Numbered from the stretch's first letter, positions 1 to 8,809 are shown. The stretch is 45,933 bases of DNA from Fischerella sp. CENA71 (GCA_024239075.1 JANBVI010000042.1:1-45933), one strand, 5' to 3'. Made by a program: numbers and translations. The notes: generated by a model from the letters alone, not told the origin.

Positions 1-2
1 TC

Positions 3-170
3 AAGTACGGTCTAGAACGCCTAAAAAAGCTAATTGATAGTGATGCTTTAGCAATTTATGTCAACTGGTGTAACCAGCGTGGATGGACAGATTTATTTGT
101 GTATGAAGGGCGTTTCTGGGCCTTTCCTCCTTGCGCCGTACTGCCGCTGCCAATCTTTGAGGCTCCTTAG
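3..170 (+). CDS. C-terminal fragment of an unknown protein (5' truncated by window edge)
   Basis: An open frame enters from the window edge and ends at TAG (168-170), giving about 55 residues rich in Trp, Phe and Pro near the end (ending PLPIFEAP). I do not recognise the family. The same frame stays open after the TAG as far as TAA at 315-317, and that stretch includes an acidic patch, so the TAG could be a nonsense mutation in a longer gene. The continuation contains a HIP1 octamer. No promoter or start is visible inside the window. Confidence 0.45.
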   Translation, partial: KYGLERLKKLIDSDALAIYVNWCNQRGWTDLFVYEGRFWAFPPCAVLPLPIFEAP

Positions 171-371
171 CCGGAATTGAAACAGATTACTGACGATGAT
201 GGCGTACCTGTACCTGAGTGCCGTGTTCTAGCCAGTCCATCACAGCTTTGTAATGCGATCGCACTCCTGAGTATCTTTAATTATTGGCCTATTGTGGAGC
301 GATCGCATCACCATTAACGGTTAATAATGATTTTGACTTGAAAAAATATTTAGGCTTATTCGTCTTGTAGA

Positions 372-1307
372 TCATGAGGTAGATTCCAACGCTGTTCGCT
401 CCCAATTTCCACTATTTGCAGCTGCATCATAGGTACTCTGCAAAAAGGCAAGGAGTACTGCATCTGGATCATCAGCTCGCCGCACTGCTTCATAGGGCAA
501 AATGAACTCTCGCATATCGGAACTGTAGAATGCCTCCTTTGGCTGGATGGAGTAGTCTTTAAATCCCTCCGGTTCGGGGTAGGCATAGGAGTAAAAAACA
601 GGTTCTGCCACTGCCCCACCACCAGGCCAAAACCCACAGCTGCTCACTTCATGCGAGTAAGCCTCTTTTGTTACCCAATCCGCCATGTTGGGAACCCCAC
701 CTGGATGTTCTGGAGCGCGACGCCCAGAGAAGCGGGTAACAGCCAAGTCAAAGCTGCCCCAGAAAAAGTGTACAGGGCTAGATTTACCAATAAAACGTGA
801 GCGAAATATTTTCATCACCCGATCTGCTTGCACCAGAATACGCCAAAACCTCTGGGCGTACTGAGGATCATAAGCTGCATGTACATGATCTTGCTCAAAA
901 GGAATTGGCTGGTCTACTTCTTGTGGCATTGTCCAAATCCGAACGGGGACGTCAATTGCGCTGAGTGTACCCATAACATCCTGGTAGAAGTCAGCTACAG
1001 AGCGAGGAACAAGTGCGATTGTTCGCCTTATGCCATCGCTAGTATCGAAAAGTAACTGATGCTCAAGAAAATCAAAGCTAATCTCTAAAGTGCGTGTTTC
1101 GTAAGGAATTGAAGAGGTTGTTAGTCCACGTGGGGTTACATAAAGTGTAGAGTGCCACCAGTGGTTAATTTTGGGAGCCAGCGCCAGCCGAATTTTACCA
1201 ATGATTTGAGTCCACAAATGCAACGTTGCATATGTATCTTGCCATGCCGCAACAGGCAGACTGGGCCAAATGGTATCAGTGAGTTTGCCATGAACAGGTT
1301 CTACCAT
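372..1307 (-). CDS. DUF5996 family protein
   Basis: A 311-residue soluble protein of the DUF5996 family, recognised from the N-terminal WPSLPVAAWQDTYATLHLW pattern, the following HWWHSTLYVTPRGL stretch and the later GSFDLAVTRFSGRRAP and GFWPGGG segments. The biochemical role is unknown; the family is widespread and usually a single-domain protein of about 300 residues, so this copy is full length. I chose the ATG at 1307 rather than the one at 1322 because a GGAGGT ribosome-binding site lies 7 bases before it. No signal peptide or membrane segment is seen. It stands alone: the next gene on this strand starts at 1882 with no coupling. Confidence 0.8.
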   Translation of the reverse strand: MVEPVHGKLTDTIWPSLPVAAWQDTYATLHLWTQIIGKIRLALAPKINHWWHSTLYVTPRGLTTSSIPYETRTLEISFDFLEHQLLFDTSDGIRRTIALVPRSVADFYQDVMGTLSAIDVPVRIWTMPQEVDQPIPFEQDHVHAAYDPQYAQRFWRILVQADRVMKIFRSRFIGKSSPVHFFWGSFDLAVTRFSGRRAPEHPGGVPNMADWVTKEAYSHEVSSCGFWPGGGAVAEPVFYSYAYPEPEGFKDYSIQPKEAFYSSDMREFILPYEAVRRADDPDAVLLAFLQSTYDAAANSGNWERTALESTS

Positions 1308-1462
1308 AACGCAAACCTCCATGCAGGGATATTGGTAAGGGAAAATACTAAACCTAAATTACTATACTGAGTAGACTAGACGAGTTGACCGACGCGATCG
1401 CTTATCTATTAAACCAGGTACGGTAGCCTAAGTTCTGTTTTTAATTGATTAATTTTGCTTAC

Positions 1463-1882
1463 TCATCCAATTCCCAACCGCAGATACTCAACTTTCATGC
1501 AAGCATCCATAACCACATTTAGTCCTGCATCTAAGGCTTTTTGTGCTGCTTGTTGGTTTACAACACCCAGTTGCGCCCATACAGTTTTGGCGTTGATGGC
1601 TATTGCTTCATCAACAATTTCACTCAAATATTCAGAGCGGCGAAAGACATTAACAATGTCCACCGATCCCGGAATTTCTTTGAGGGAAGAATAACTCGGT
1701 TGACCATCGATTTCTTTGACAGTTGGGTTCACGGGGTAGACGGTATAGCCCACACTCCGTAAAAATTGGGCGATTTGATAACTGGTGCGTTCTGGTTTAT
1801 CAGAATGACCAACAACGGCGATGATTTTGGCATGAGTCAACACGTCACGCATGGCGCTGTCATTTCTTTTGAGAAGAGGCAT
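1463..1882 (-). CDS. CoA-binding (Rossmann-fold) domain protein
   Basis: A 139-residue protein made of one CoA_binding_2 domain (YccU-like). The N-terminal IIAVVGHSDKPERTSY is the nucleotide-binding glycine loop. It is followed by VYPVNPTVKEIDG and, in the second half, VWAQLGVVNQQAA, then VVMDACMKVEYLRL, all typical of the family. Family members bind CoA or acyl-CoA; the substrate here is unknown. A GGGAGA ribosome-binding site precedes the ATG by about 8 bases. The length is normal for the family. It is monocistronic as far as the sequence shows. Confidence 0.85.
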   Translation of the reverse strand: MPLLKRNDSAMRDVLTHAKIIAVVGHSDKPERTSYQIAQFLRSVGYTVYPVNPTVKEIDGQPSYSSLKEIPGSVDIVNVFRRSEYLSEIVDEAIAINAKTVWAQLGVVNQQAAQKALDAGLNVVMDACMKVEYLRLGIG

Positions 1883-1945
1883 ATTCTCAATCTCCCTATC
1901 GGTTGGGTGCTACTGCAAATGGTAGGTCACAAATTGCTATTGGGT

Positions 1946-1975
1946 GCGATCGCCTCCGGCGGGCGCTCCGCGCTA
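1946..1975. repeat. HIP1 octamer with adjoining GC-rich palindromic repeat
   Basis: GCGATCGC is followed by a GC-rich run (CTCCGGCGGGCGCTCCGCGC) of the kind dispersed in intergenic DNA of Nostoc-like genomes. It lies just upstream of the CoA-binding-protein gene. No function is claimed. Confidence 0.5.
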
Positions 1976-2149
1976 TCACTCCTTGGTTGTGAGGATTAGG
2001 GGCGATCGCTTCTGAAAATCGCCTCAGAAAAATTTGAGTATCTGCTTTTTTCTTGTACAGACTGCTATTTAAACGTTTTCTTTATTTTCTGTTTTATCGG
2101 CTCTAATCTTGCTGTAGGGTATGGCGGAAATTAAGTATATAGTGAAAGT

Positions 2150-2185
2150 TAATTCTATCCTATGCTGTCGTAAGGCGTTGAGCAC
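2150..2185 (+). repeat. Degenerate CRISPR repeat 1 (array 1 type)
   Basis: The last 20 bases (TGTCGTAAGGCGTTGAGCAC) match the 3' half of the array 1 repeat with two C-to-T changes; the 5' half has drifted. The hairpin is kept: GUC-GUAA-GGC replaces GCC-GCAA-GGC, with a G-U wobble, still a GNRA loop. The 8-nt would-be crRNA handle TTGAGCAC is unchanged. Confidence 0.75.
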
Positions 2186-2251
2186 TTTCACGATTTCAAG
2201 GTTTAACACCTTTGAGTGATTCAGGGCAGCTGGGATTAACATAACCGTGCC

Positions 2252-2287
2252 TGCTCCAAACCTTTGATGTCGTAAGGCGTTGAACAC
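2252..2287 (+). repeat. Degenerate CRISPR repeat 2 (array 1 type)
   Basis: Thirty of 36 positions match the array 1 repeat. Mismatches fall at the first three bases, at the two stem/loop positions also changed in degenerate repeat 1 (GTCGTAAGGC), and at one G-to-A in the handle (TTGAACAC). It is separated by 66 bases from degenerate repeat 1. In that gap a short inverted repeat (AAGGT-TTAAC-ACCTT) could be a separate operator or hairpin. Confidence 0.85.
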
Positions 2288-2428
2288 ATTAGCAAATAAC
2301 TTGACATCCTGCTAAATTTTTGCTGTTTCTTAGTTTATTCTGATGTTTCAGGATTTAAATGTAGATGTAGAATTTCACGCTGAAATACAATCTAGTTTTG
2401 AATCGAAGCATGATGTGCTGTCGGTTCT

Positions 2429-2464
2429 TGTTTGTTACCTCAGATGCCGTAAGGTTTTGAAAAT
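2429..2464 (+). repeat. Degenerate CRISPR repeat 3 just upstream of cas6
   Basis: Only the core GATGCCGTAAGG matches the array 1 repeat closely; GGC has become GGT, so the stem can still form with a wobble pair, and the handle is degraded (TTGAAAAT). It lies 26 bases before the cas6 ribosome-binding site, so it would be in the 5' leader of the cas mRNA if the promoter is upstream. Confidence 0.5.
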
Positions 2465-2504
2465 TTTAGTTATTTAAGATTTGTCATTTAGGAGGATTCC
2501 TGAA

Positions 2505-3170
2505 GTGATTGCATCTGTAGGTTTTTCTGCATTTCAGGATGCAGGTAGTGAACTTGAGCCATTTGTTGAACTTTGCTTTCCAGTGCGGGGTAACTATGCA
2601 CCTGCTGACCACAATTATGCTCTTTTTGCAGCGTGCGTTCACATCATTCCAGAGATACGTCAACAAACAGCACTTAGTATTCTGACAATTCCTGGTTTTG
2701 CTGATAAACAAGGTAAAATTCTTCTGACAGAACAATCCTGCTTACGAATTCGTGTACCGATTCCTCAAATTTCATTAGTTTATAAATTAGCTGGAAAAAG
2801 TATTCGATTAGGAATACATGAGATTCAAATTGGTATTCCAGAAATATTTACGCTCAAGCCAGCAAAGACGCTTAAGTCAAGAATTGTTGTTATCAAAGGA
2901 TATAGCGAACCAGAATCTTTTTTAAATGCAGCACAGCGTCAGCTTGATAATTTAGAAATTTCAGGTAAACTTTCTATTCCGGTAGATAAGAAAGGTGAAC
3001 TTAGTCGCAAAACGCTTAAAGTCAAACGATATAAAATTGTTGGTTTTACAACTGAGATTTCAGAATTAAGTGATGAGGATTCTTTAAAGTTACAGCAGTG
3101 GGGAATTGGTGGCAAAAGACACCTTGGTTGTGGATATTTCTTGCCTTATAAGGGAGGTAGGAATGTTTAA
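2505..3170 (+). CDS. cas6: Cas6 endoribonuclease, MYXAN-type system
   Basis: Cas6 cuts the long array transcript within each repeat to make crRNAs. The 221-residue protein has the RAMP fold pattern and the glycine-rich C-terminal loop GIGGKRHLGCGYFLPYK, with a conserved Lys/Arg/His patch. It resembles the MYXAN-subtype Cas6 (Cmx6). I start it at GTG 2505 because AGGAGG at 2490-2495 sits 9 bases before it; the upstream TTG at 2481 would put the ribosome-binding site inside the gene. It is the first gene of a co-directional cas operon and overlaps cas3 by 8 bases. Degenerate repeats upstream may be its own RNA targets (inference). Likely substrate: the 36-bp repeats of array 1. Confidence 0.85.
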   Translation: MIASVGFSAFQDAGSELEPFVELCFPVRGNYAPADHNYALFAACVHIIPEIRQQTALSILTIPGFADKQGKILLTEQSCLRIRVPIPQISLVYKLAGKSIRLGIHEIQIGIPEIFTLKPAKTLKSRIVVIKGYSEPESFLNAAQRQLDNLEISGKLSIPVDKKGELSRKTLKVKRYKIVGFTTEISELSDEDSLKLQQWGIGGKRHLGCGYFLPYKGGRNV

Positions 3171-5589
3171 GGTGTTGTTGGCAAAATCCCTATCAACGCG
3201 GCAGGAGAACGAAAACGATATAGCACGAGGCTCTGCAAAGTATACAGGACATATTAGCTTGGTGATGCAAGCGGCTGATGTTTTGGTGGATAAATTGGGT
3301 AAGTCCATTCTTCAGCAATTAGGGATAAAACATATTGATTTAGATTACTTTGCAACGACAGTTAGATTGGGTGCATATTTACACGATTGGGGTAAAGCAA
3401 ACCAACATTTTCAGGAGATGGTTTACCTAAAAACTCTTAAAAAATCACCAGATCCAAACTTCCAAAATTTCAGAAAGCGGATTGTGAAACTTTCAAACCA
3501 GCATTCAAACAGGCAAATGCTGCGTCATGAAATTATTAGTGGCATTTTGGCATTGCAAGTACCTAGCTTTAGAGAATGGTTGGAACAATGCCAAAATGCC
3601 GACTTGATGATTGCTATTTGGGCAGCAATGGGGCATCATCTCAAAATAGGGTTAAATCAAAATAATCAAGCTGCGGAATTTATAGCCGAAATTCCTTCAG
3701 GCATTGGAGATGAATTAAAAATTTATACCCATCATTCAGATTTTCAGGCAGTCTTGAAAATGGGTCATCAAGCTTTAAGATTACCTAAAACACTACCAGA
3801 ACTACCTCCAGAAAATTGGTCAAAGTTGCAATTACAAAAGGCTTTAACAAATCTACGCAACGAATTTATTCAATTTGAATCTCAACTAGATTGGGAGCAG
3901 CAAAAATTCATTGCTGCGGTGAAAGCAACAGTAATTGCAGCAGATTTGGCTGGTTCTGCGTTACCTCTAGCTGAAGAAAACTTTAAGGTATGGATTGAGC
4001 AAGTATTATCTTTGCAACTCTCAAAAGAAGATATTCAGAAATTAGTCAATCAACGCCTAAAAGGTCAAAAATTACGTCCATTTCAAGAGTTAGTTGCCAA
4101 ATCGCATCGTCGAGTAACGCTCGTCAAAGCAGGTTGCGGAACAGGCAAAACCATTGGTGCCTATGCTTGGGGAGAAAAATGGGCTGTAGGACGTAAATTA
4201 TTTTTCTCCTATCCAACTACAGGTACAGCTTCCCAAGGATATATTGACTACGCACATGGCACAGAAATTGAAGCTGATTTAATGCACTCTCGTGCTGATT
4301 TAGATAGAGAATTACTATTCTCTGGTGACTCAGATAATTCAGAGAGTATCAATATTAGACTGATGGCTTTTCAGGCATGGCGGAAGAAACTAATTGTTTG
4401 TACAGTTGATTCCGTATTGGGCTTAATTCAAAACAATCGTAAACCACTTTACTCTTGGGCTGCGATCGCTCAATCAGCTTTTGTTTTTGATGAAGTTCAT
4501 GCCTACGATGCACGTCTTTTCGGGGCGCTATTGAAATTTATCAAAGCGTTTCGTGGTGCGCCTATTCTCTTGATGAGTGCTAGCTTTACTCCTGAACAGC
4601 TACAAGCTATTCGTCAAGTACTTGCAGAACAAGGCGAAGAATTAGACGAACCCATCGAAGGGCCAAAGGAACTAGAGGAACTTAAGCGTTACGACATTAA
4701 ATATGTTGTTGGAGTAACTGACTTGGATGAACTCAAGGAAATTTGGCAACCTGCAATAGAAGCTCTCAAAAATAAACAGAAAGTGTTGTGGGTGACTAAT
4801 TCTGTCAAAACCTGTATCGAAATTTATCGCACAGCCAAAATTAAGCTTGCTGAACAATTACCAGAGTTAAGCATCGAACCATTAATCTATCACAGTCGTT
4901 ACCGTTACAAAGATAGGCTCAAAAAGCATAAAGCTGTAATTGAAGCCTTTGGAAAAGATGAACCAGTCTTGGCTATCACTACGCAAGTTTGTGAAATGTC
5001 GTTGGATTTAAGTGCTGATTTATTGATATCTGCAATGGCTCCCGCAGCATCTTTAATTCAACGCTTGGGAAGATTGAACCGCAGAATGACTAGACAGGGA
5101 GAAGGGACAAGGCTGGCAATTATTTATCCTTGGGATAATAAGCGACCCTATGATACAGCAGAGCTTGCAACAGGAAAGCAACTAATTCAGGAATTTTCCG
5201 GTAAAACAGGTATTTCTCAACGAGATTTAGCTGAATTTGCTGCTTGTCTTAATTCTGAGAAAGTCGAGCAAGTTAAATCAAGTTGGTTGGAAGATAACTG
5301 GTGTAATCGCCCAGATTTTCTACGTGAAGGAGGATATACAATGACTGTGTTATTGGATGAGGATGAGACAGAAATCTGGGATATTGCCGAACAGCGCAGA
5401 CAAGAATTACTCAAACAAGGCATAAATGAATCCCGGATGAAATTGTTCAAACAGGAAGCACAAGCTTGGTCAGTACCTATCCGAATTGATCCAACCTACA
5501 AATATTGGGAATGGCGACGTAAAGGTTTTTATCCTGTAACTCCAACAGGTATTATCCGCTACACTGAAGAGGTAGGGGCAGAGCAGTGA
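3163..5589 (+). CDS. cas3: Cas3 nuclease-helicase (N-terminal HD), MYXAN-type system
   Basis: Cas3 is recruited by the target-bound Cascade complex and unwinds and degrades target DNA. This 808-residue protein has the usual order: HD nuclease first (HDWGK at residues 74-78, MGHHLK later), then a superfamily 2 helicase with Walker A GCGTGKT (Lys about 329), DEVH (443-446), motif III SAS and the motif VI-like RLGRLNRR. All key residues seen are intact. The start at ATG 3163 is supported by GGGAGG 5-11 bases upstream; an earlier in-frame ATG (3106) lies deep in cas6. The GTG of cas8 overlaps its stop, so translation is probably coupled. Confidence 0.93.
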   Translation: MFKVLLAKSLSTRQENENDIARGSAKYTGHISLVMQAADVLVDKLGKSILQQLGIKHIDLDYFATTVRLGAYLHDWGKANQHFQEMVYLKTLKKSPDPNFQNFRKRIVKLSNQHSNRQMLRHEIISGILALQVPSFREWLEQCQNADLMIAIWAAMGHHLKIGLNQNNQAAEFIAEIPSGIGDELKIYTHHSDFQAVLKMGHQALRLPKTLPELPPENWSKLQLQKALTNLRNEFIQFESQLDWEQQKFIAAVKATVIAADLAGSALPLAEENFKVWIEQVLSLQLSKEDIQKLVNQRLKGQKLRPFQELVAKSHRRVTLVKAGCGTGKTIGAYAWGEKWAVGRKLFFSYPTTGTASQGYIDYAHGTEIEADLMHSRADLDRELLFSGDSDNSESINIRLMAFQAWRKKLIVCTVDSVLGLIQNNRKPLYSWAAIAQSAFVFDEVHAYDARLFGALLKFIKAFRGAPILLMSASFTPEQLQAIRQVLAEQGEELDEPIEGPKELEELKRYDIKYVVGVTDLDELKEIWQPAIEALKNKQKVLWVTNSVKTCIEIYRTAKIKLAEQLPELSIEPLIYHSRYRYKDRLKKHKAVIEAFGKDEPVLAITTQVCEMSLDLSADLLISAMAPAASLIQRLGRLNRRMTRQGEGTRLAIIYPWDNKRPYDTAELATGKQLIQEFSGKTGISQRDLAEFAACLNSEKVEQVKSSWLEDNWCNRPDFLREGGYTMTVLLDEDETEIWDIAEQRRQELLKQGINESRMKLFKQEAQAWSVPIRIDPTYKYWEWRRKGFYPVTPTGIIRYTEEVGAEQ

Positions 5590-7118
5590 AATTAGAGTTT
5601 GATTTAGGTAATCCTAGCTTTACTTTGTTGCATTGTGCTGGTTTAGCTGGATTATGGATGACTTTAAACCAGTTAGAAATAGAAAAAGTGGCTTGTCCGG
5701 AGGGTTTAAATTGGCAGCTTTCTAAACGAAAAGTCATCTTAAATTGGCAAGGCAGCGATAAAACCGTTTTGGAATGGCTATTAAAAGAATCATTCCAAAT
5801 AAATGATGGACTAATTGCCCTTCGCGGTTTAGATTCGCAAACTATGCGTAAGGATGCGAATGTGATTGTGCACCAGGGAATTCTTGGTACTTTTTTACAG
5901 CATACCAGCACCCATAAATCGAGTGGAACCAAAACCGAATTTCTATCACTAGGTGAGGGAGAAAAAGAGATTCAGGTTACATATAAAGCCTTACAAAGCT
6001 ATGCTTATCAAGATTTTGCTGGGAATCTTTGTGATAAAAACGCACAATTGCTGACAAAACCCATTAGTGTTGCTGGATGGTTAAATCCTGGTGCAGTGGT
6101 ACGTCATGTTGCTTTCAGTTCTGATACTTCTTTTGAAGAACTTCCAGAAAACGCATTTGTTCTGTTATTCGCTCCCGTTGCTTGTTATTACTACATTCTG
6201 CGCTCGAAGTTGCGAGATAAACGTGCACAATATGCATTGGTAGTTCCAGAAATCACTGATTTAGAAAAATATGCTCAATACCGCCAAAATCAACATTTGA
6301 GATATGCCACTTATAAAGATTTTCATGCTTCTGGTTTGGGCGATGCGGGACTAAGATTTTTGACTTTGGAAACAACAATAGATATTACTAAAGACTTTGG
6401 TGTACCGCGTTGCCAAGTTTTAACTTTGGGAACTGTTGCATGGGCAACTCAACAAAAAACTCGGACAGATATGTATGTGGTAGAAGCCAGTGACAAGGTT
6501 TGTCACAACTATAAGGTTTGTGATGATTGGTTGAAAGACAAAGCCATTGAAGGTAAAGAAGGTGGATTTGTTGCCACTAACTTTGCAAAAGAACTAATAG
6601 CTGAAAACTTGGCAAGAAAGCAACCTTGGTATTCAAGAATTTCAGAAAAAGTAAACAGTAATGAAATGTTCAAAAAGCTAGCTTACGAAAGAGGAGGACT
6701 ATATCAAGTGATTCAAAAAATTCAATCAGATGAACGCGAAAAACTATTTGTTCAAGCTTGTCATGAAGCAATTAAATTTACATACGGACAAATTTCTGAA
6801 CAAGCAAAGAAACGGGGAGAAGTTCCAAACTTCGACCGGGAAACAGTACGCATTAGAACCGGATTAGGTCGATGTAAAAATTCGGATACATTTCGAGAAT
6901 TTATTACTGATTTTTGGTCACGAGCAGGGAAAATTCCTACTTTACAGGAACATTGGGAAGAGTTAATGGAGTTTGTAATGGCTGATAAGAACTGGAAAAA
7001 ATCGAGAGATTTAGCTTTGCTGGCATTAGCTAGTTATAAAGGCAAAGGTATTTCTAATGGAGATGATGCTGATGAAGATAATTTGGATGAAGAAAATGTA
7101 ATTGATATTGGCATTTAA
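5586..7118 (+). CDS. cas8: Cas8 large subunit, MYXAN type (Cmx8-like)
   Basis: A 510-residue protein in the place of the Cascade large subunit, which in type I systems recognises the PAM and recruits Cas3. Assignment rests mainly on position between cas3 and cas7 and on resemblance to the MYXAN-type Cmx8/DevT-like family; Cas8 proteins diverge strongly, so the subfamily is less sure than the role. It starts at GTG overlapping the cas3 stop (GTGA), preceded by a GAGGTAGGGG-type ribosome-binding site. The C-terminus is acidic (DADEDNLDEENV). No zinc-finger CxxC pair is seen. Confidence 0.75.
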   Translation: MKLEFDLGNPSFTLLHCAGLAGLWMTLNQLEIEKVACPEGLNWQLSKRKVILNWQGSDKTVLEWLLKESFQINDGLIALRGLDSQTMRKDANVIVHQGILGTFLQHTSTHKSSGTKTEFLSLGEGEKEIQVTYKALQSYAYQDFAGNLCDKNAQLLTKPISVAGWLNPGAVVRHVAFSSDTSFEELPENAFVLLFAPVACYYYILRSKLRDKRAQYALVVPEITDLEKYAQYRQNQHLRYATYKDFHASGLGDAGLRFLTLETTIDITKDFGVPRCQVLTLGTVAWATQQKTRTDMYVVEASDKVCHNYKVCDDWLKDKAIEGKEGGFVATNFAKELIAENLARKQPWYSRISEKVNSNEMFKKLAYERGGLYQVIQKIQSDEREKLFVQACHEAIKFTYGQISEQAKKRGEVPNFDRETVRIRTGLGRCKNSDTFREFITDFWSRAGKIPTLQEHWEELMEFVMADKNWKKSRDLALLALASYKGKGISNGDDADEDNLDEENVIDIGI

Positions 7119-7175
7119 AGGTTTGAATAAATTAGATTTTTAGGAATGTTTGTAATTTTTGAGGAGATTTCCAAA

Positions 7176-8096
7176 ATGTCGTTTCATTTATTCGGAAATG
7201 TGTTGACTGGGTATGGTACTGCCGCTAATAACCGTGGAGAAAACGAAGGTAATATAACTACCCTACAAAAAATTCTGTGGAAAGGAGAAGTACATACAAC
7301 AGTTTCATCTGAGGCAATTCGTTGGGCATTGCGCTACTACTGGCAAACTGCTGGCAATGGTTATCAAGTCAATCGTCGTTGGGATGATGATATTAACGAT
7401 AATATTTGGCAGAATGAAAATTTTGATGACACCAATTTTATTGATGATGATGTGTTAGGTTTTATGCGTGCAGAGGGTGCAAAAGTGGAAGCTTCAGATG
7501 AACCCAAACAAAAAGGAAAAAAAGCACCCAAAGGTACAACAACTGCTAAACGAGGAGTTTTAGAAGTAACTCGTGCTGTTTCTACAACACCTTTTAGTGG
7601 GGATTTAACCTTCAATGCTGCTAGTGGTAAAAAAGGACGGACTTCACTTTACGGAACCGAAGTTCATGCAACTCGCTATCAATATGGATTTGCACTAACC
7701 CCAGAACGTTTGAAAGATAAATCTCGCATAATTGCAGTTCTAGATGGTTTGAGTTCTCTAGGCGAAGTAGCAGGTAATCATTCTCGCTTTCTCTACGATT
7801 TTTCTCCCGAAAGTTTAGTTTTACGATGGACGCATGATTTTTCACCCCGAATTCTTTATTGCTATGAAGAGAATGATACAGAAGTATCAATTAGGGAATT
7901 GGTAAGAAAAGTCAAAAATCAGGATATTGAACCGCAAGAGCTGTGGATAGCAGGTGCAATTACAGAATCTGAGGAAGTGGAAGAATTAGAAGAGTTGGGA
8001 GTGAATATTTTTCCAGGAATTAAATTCGCTGTACAAAGCATGAAACAAGTCATTGCCAGAGATTTGCAGCTACCTCAACTGGAGTTAATTCGATGA
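7176..8096 (+). CDS. cas7: Cas7 backbone subunit (DevR-like), MYXAN-type system
   Basis: Cas7 polymerises along the crRNA spacer to form the Cascade backbone. This 306-residue protein begins MSFHLFGNVLTGYGTAANNR, followed by EGNITTLQKI and SSEAIRWALRYYW, the DevR/Cst2-like pattern. A low-complexity lysine-rich stretch (KQKGKKAPKG) and an acidic patch lie in the insertion around residues 70-125. I use ATG 7176, which has GAGGAG 9 bases upstream; an in-frame ATG at 7146 lacks a good site. It overlaps cas5 by 4 bases (ATGA). Confidence 0.9.
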   Translation: MSFHLFGNVLTGYGTAANNRGENEGNITTLQKILWKGEVHTTVSSEAIRWALRYYWQTAGNGYQVNRRWDDDINDNIWQNENFDDTNFIDDDVLGFMRAEGAKVEASDEPKQKGKKAPKGTTTAKRGVLEVTRAVSTTPFSGDLTFNAASGKKGRTSLYGTEVHATRYQYGFALTPERLKDKSRIIAVLDGLSSLGEVAGNHSRFLYDFSPESLVLRWTHDFSPRILYCYEENDTEVSIRELVRKVKNQDIEPQELWIAGAITESEEVEELEELGVNIFPGIKFAVQSMKQVIARDLQLPQLELIR

Positions 8097-8743
8097 CGGC
8101 AACAACTGAGAAAATGTTGGCTTTGGAAGTAGAAGTTCCCATAGCTAGCTTTCGTCAATCTCGTGCAAGAGAGTACGCTGAAACTTACCCAGTACCTCCA
8201 CCATCCACAGTTTATGGAATGTTACTTTCGATGGTGGGAGAGATGGATAGATACAAGCATTGTGGAACTCGTTTAGCGATCGCTCTACTTTCCCAACCAC
8301 AAAAATCTACTGTTATTCGCACATTTCGTCGTTTTAAGAAGAAAGATATCCATGACCCTAGTAATGCCAGACCAGATTATCAGGAACTGTTGACTGATAT
8401 TAGATTTATTACTTGGGTTGATGCTGGATTAGATAATTCGCAGCCAACGCTACCAGAACGCTTACAGATGGCATTTGCCAACCCTGCTTCTATCAATCGT
8501 TTTGGCGGTCTTTGTTTAGGAGAAAGCCGAGATTTGGTCAATGCTGTCACCTTGTTGCCAAAAAACTATCAAGGTCAATCGTTGCAATGGCTGGTGTGCG
8601 ATGAAAATGGGTTGTTAACTTTACCCTATTGGGTGGATCATGTCGGTTCCAAGGATACTCGTTGGCAGAGATATCTTATACTTGAACCTTCTGATCTATA
8701 TCATCCTCCTGAGTCTGCCTGGACATTAATTCAAGCAGCTTAG
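8093..8743 (+). CDS. cas5: Cas5 subunit (DevS-like), MYXAN-type system
   Basis: Cas5 caps the 5' handle end of the crRNA in Cascade. The 216-residue protein has the N-terminal pattern of the DevS/Cmx5 family: LALEVEVPIASFR, then YPVPPPSTVYGMLLSMVGE, and FRRFKKK in the thumb region. It overlaps cas7 by ATGA and ends 66 bases before cas4-cas1, a gap that contains a degenerate CRISPR repeat. The length is normal for this subfamily. No lesions are seen. Confidence 0.9.
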   Translation: MTATTEKMLALEVEVPIASFRQSRAREYAETYPVPPPSTVYGMLLSMVGEMDRYKHCGTRLAIALLSQPQKSTVIRTFRRFKKKDIHDPSNARPDYQELLTDIRFITWVDAGLDNSQPTLPERLQMAFANPASINRFGGLCLGESRDLVNAVTLLPKNYQGQSLQWLVCDENGLLTLPYWVDHVGSKDTRWQRYLILEPSDLYHPPESAWTLIQAA

Positions 8744-8746
8744 AAA

Positions 8747-8782
8747 CACAGTGAACCTTCGATGTCGTAAGGCGCTTAACCC
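8747..8782 (+). repeat. Degenerate CRISPR repeat 4 between cas5 and cas4-cas1
   Basis: AACCTT and GATGTCGTAAGGCG match the array 1 repeat core; the 3' handle is degraded (CTTAACCC). It carries the same GTCGTAAGGC hairpin variant as degenerate repeats 1 and 2 rather than the GCCGCAAGGC of the array, so the intergenic copies form their own subgroup. In an mRNA crossing this gap it could be a Cas6 cleavage site separating interference and adaptation genes (inference). Confidence 0.75.
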
Positions 8783-8809
8783 ACAAAAACAACCTTACGG
8801 TTATCTACT

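Noticed and set aside
2069-2287. Minus-strand 72-codon frame upstream of cas6
   Set aside because: Its N-terminus (MFNALRHQRFG) is the reverse reading of degenerate repeat 2; no ribosome-binding site.
5552-5932. Minus-strand frame at the cas3/cas8 junction
   Set aside because: Antisense shadow of two overlapping cas genes.
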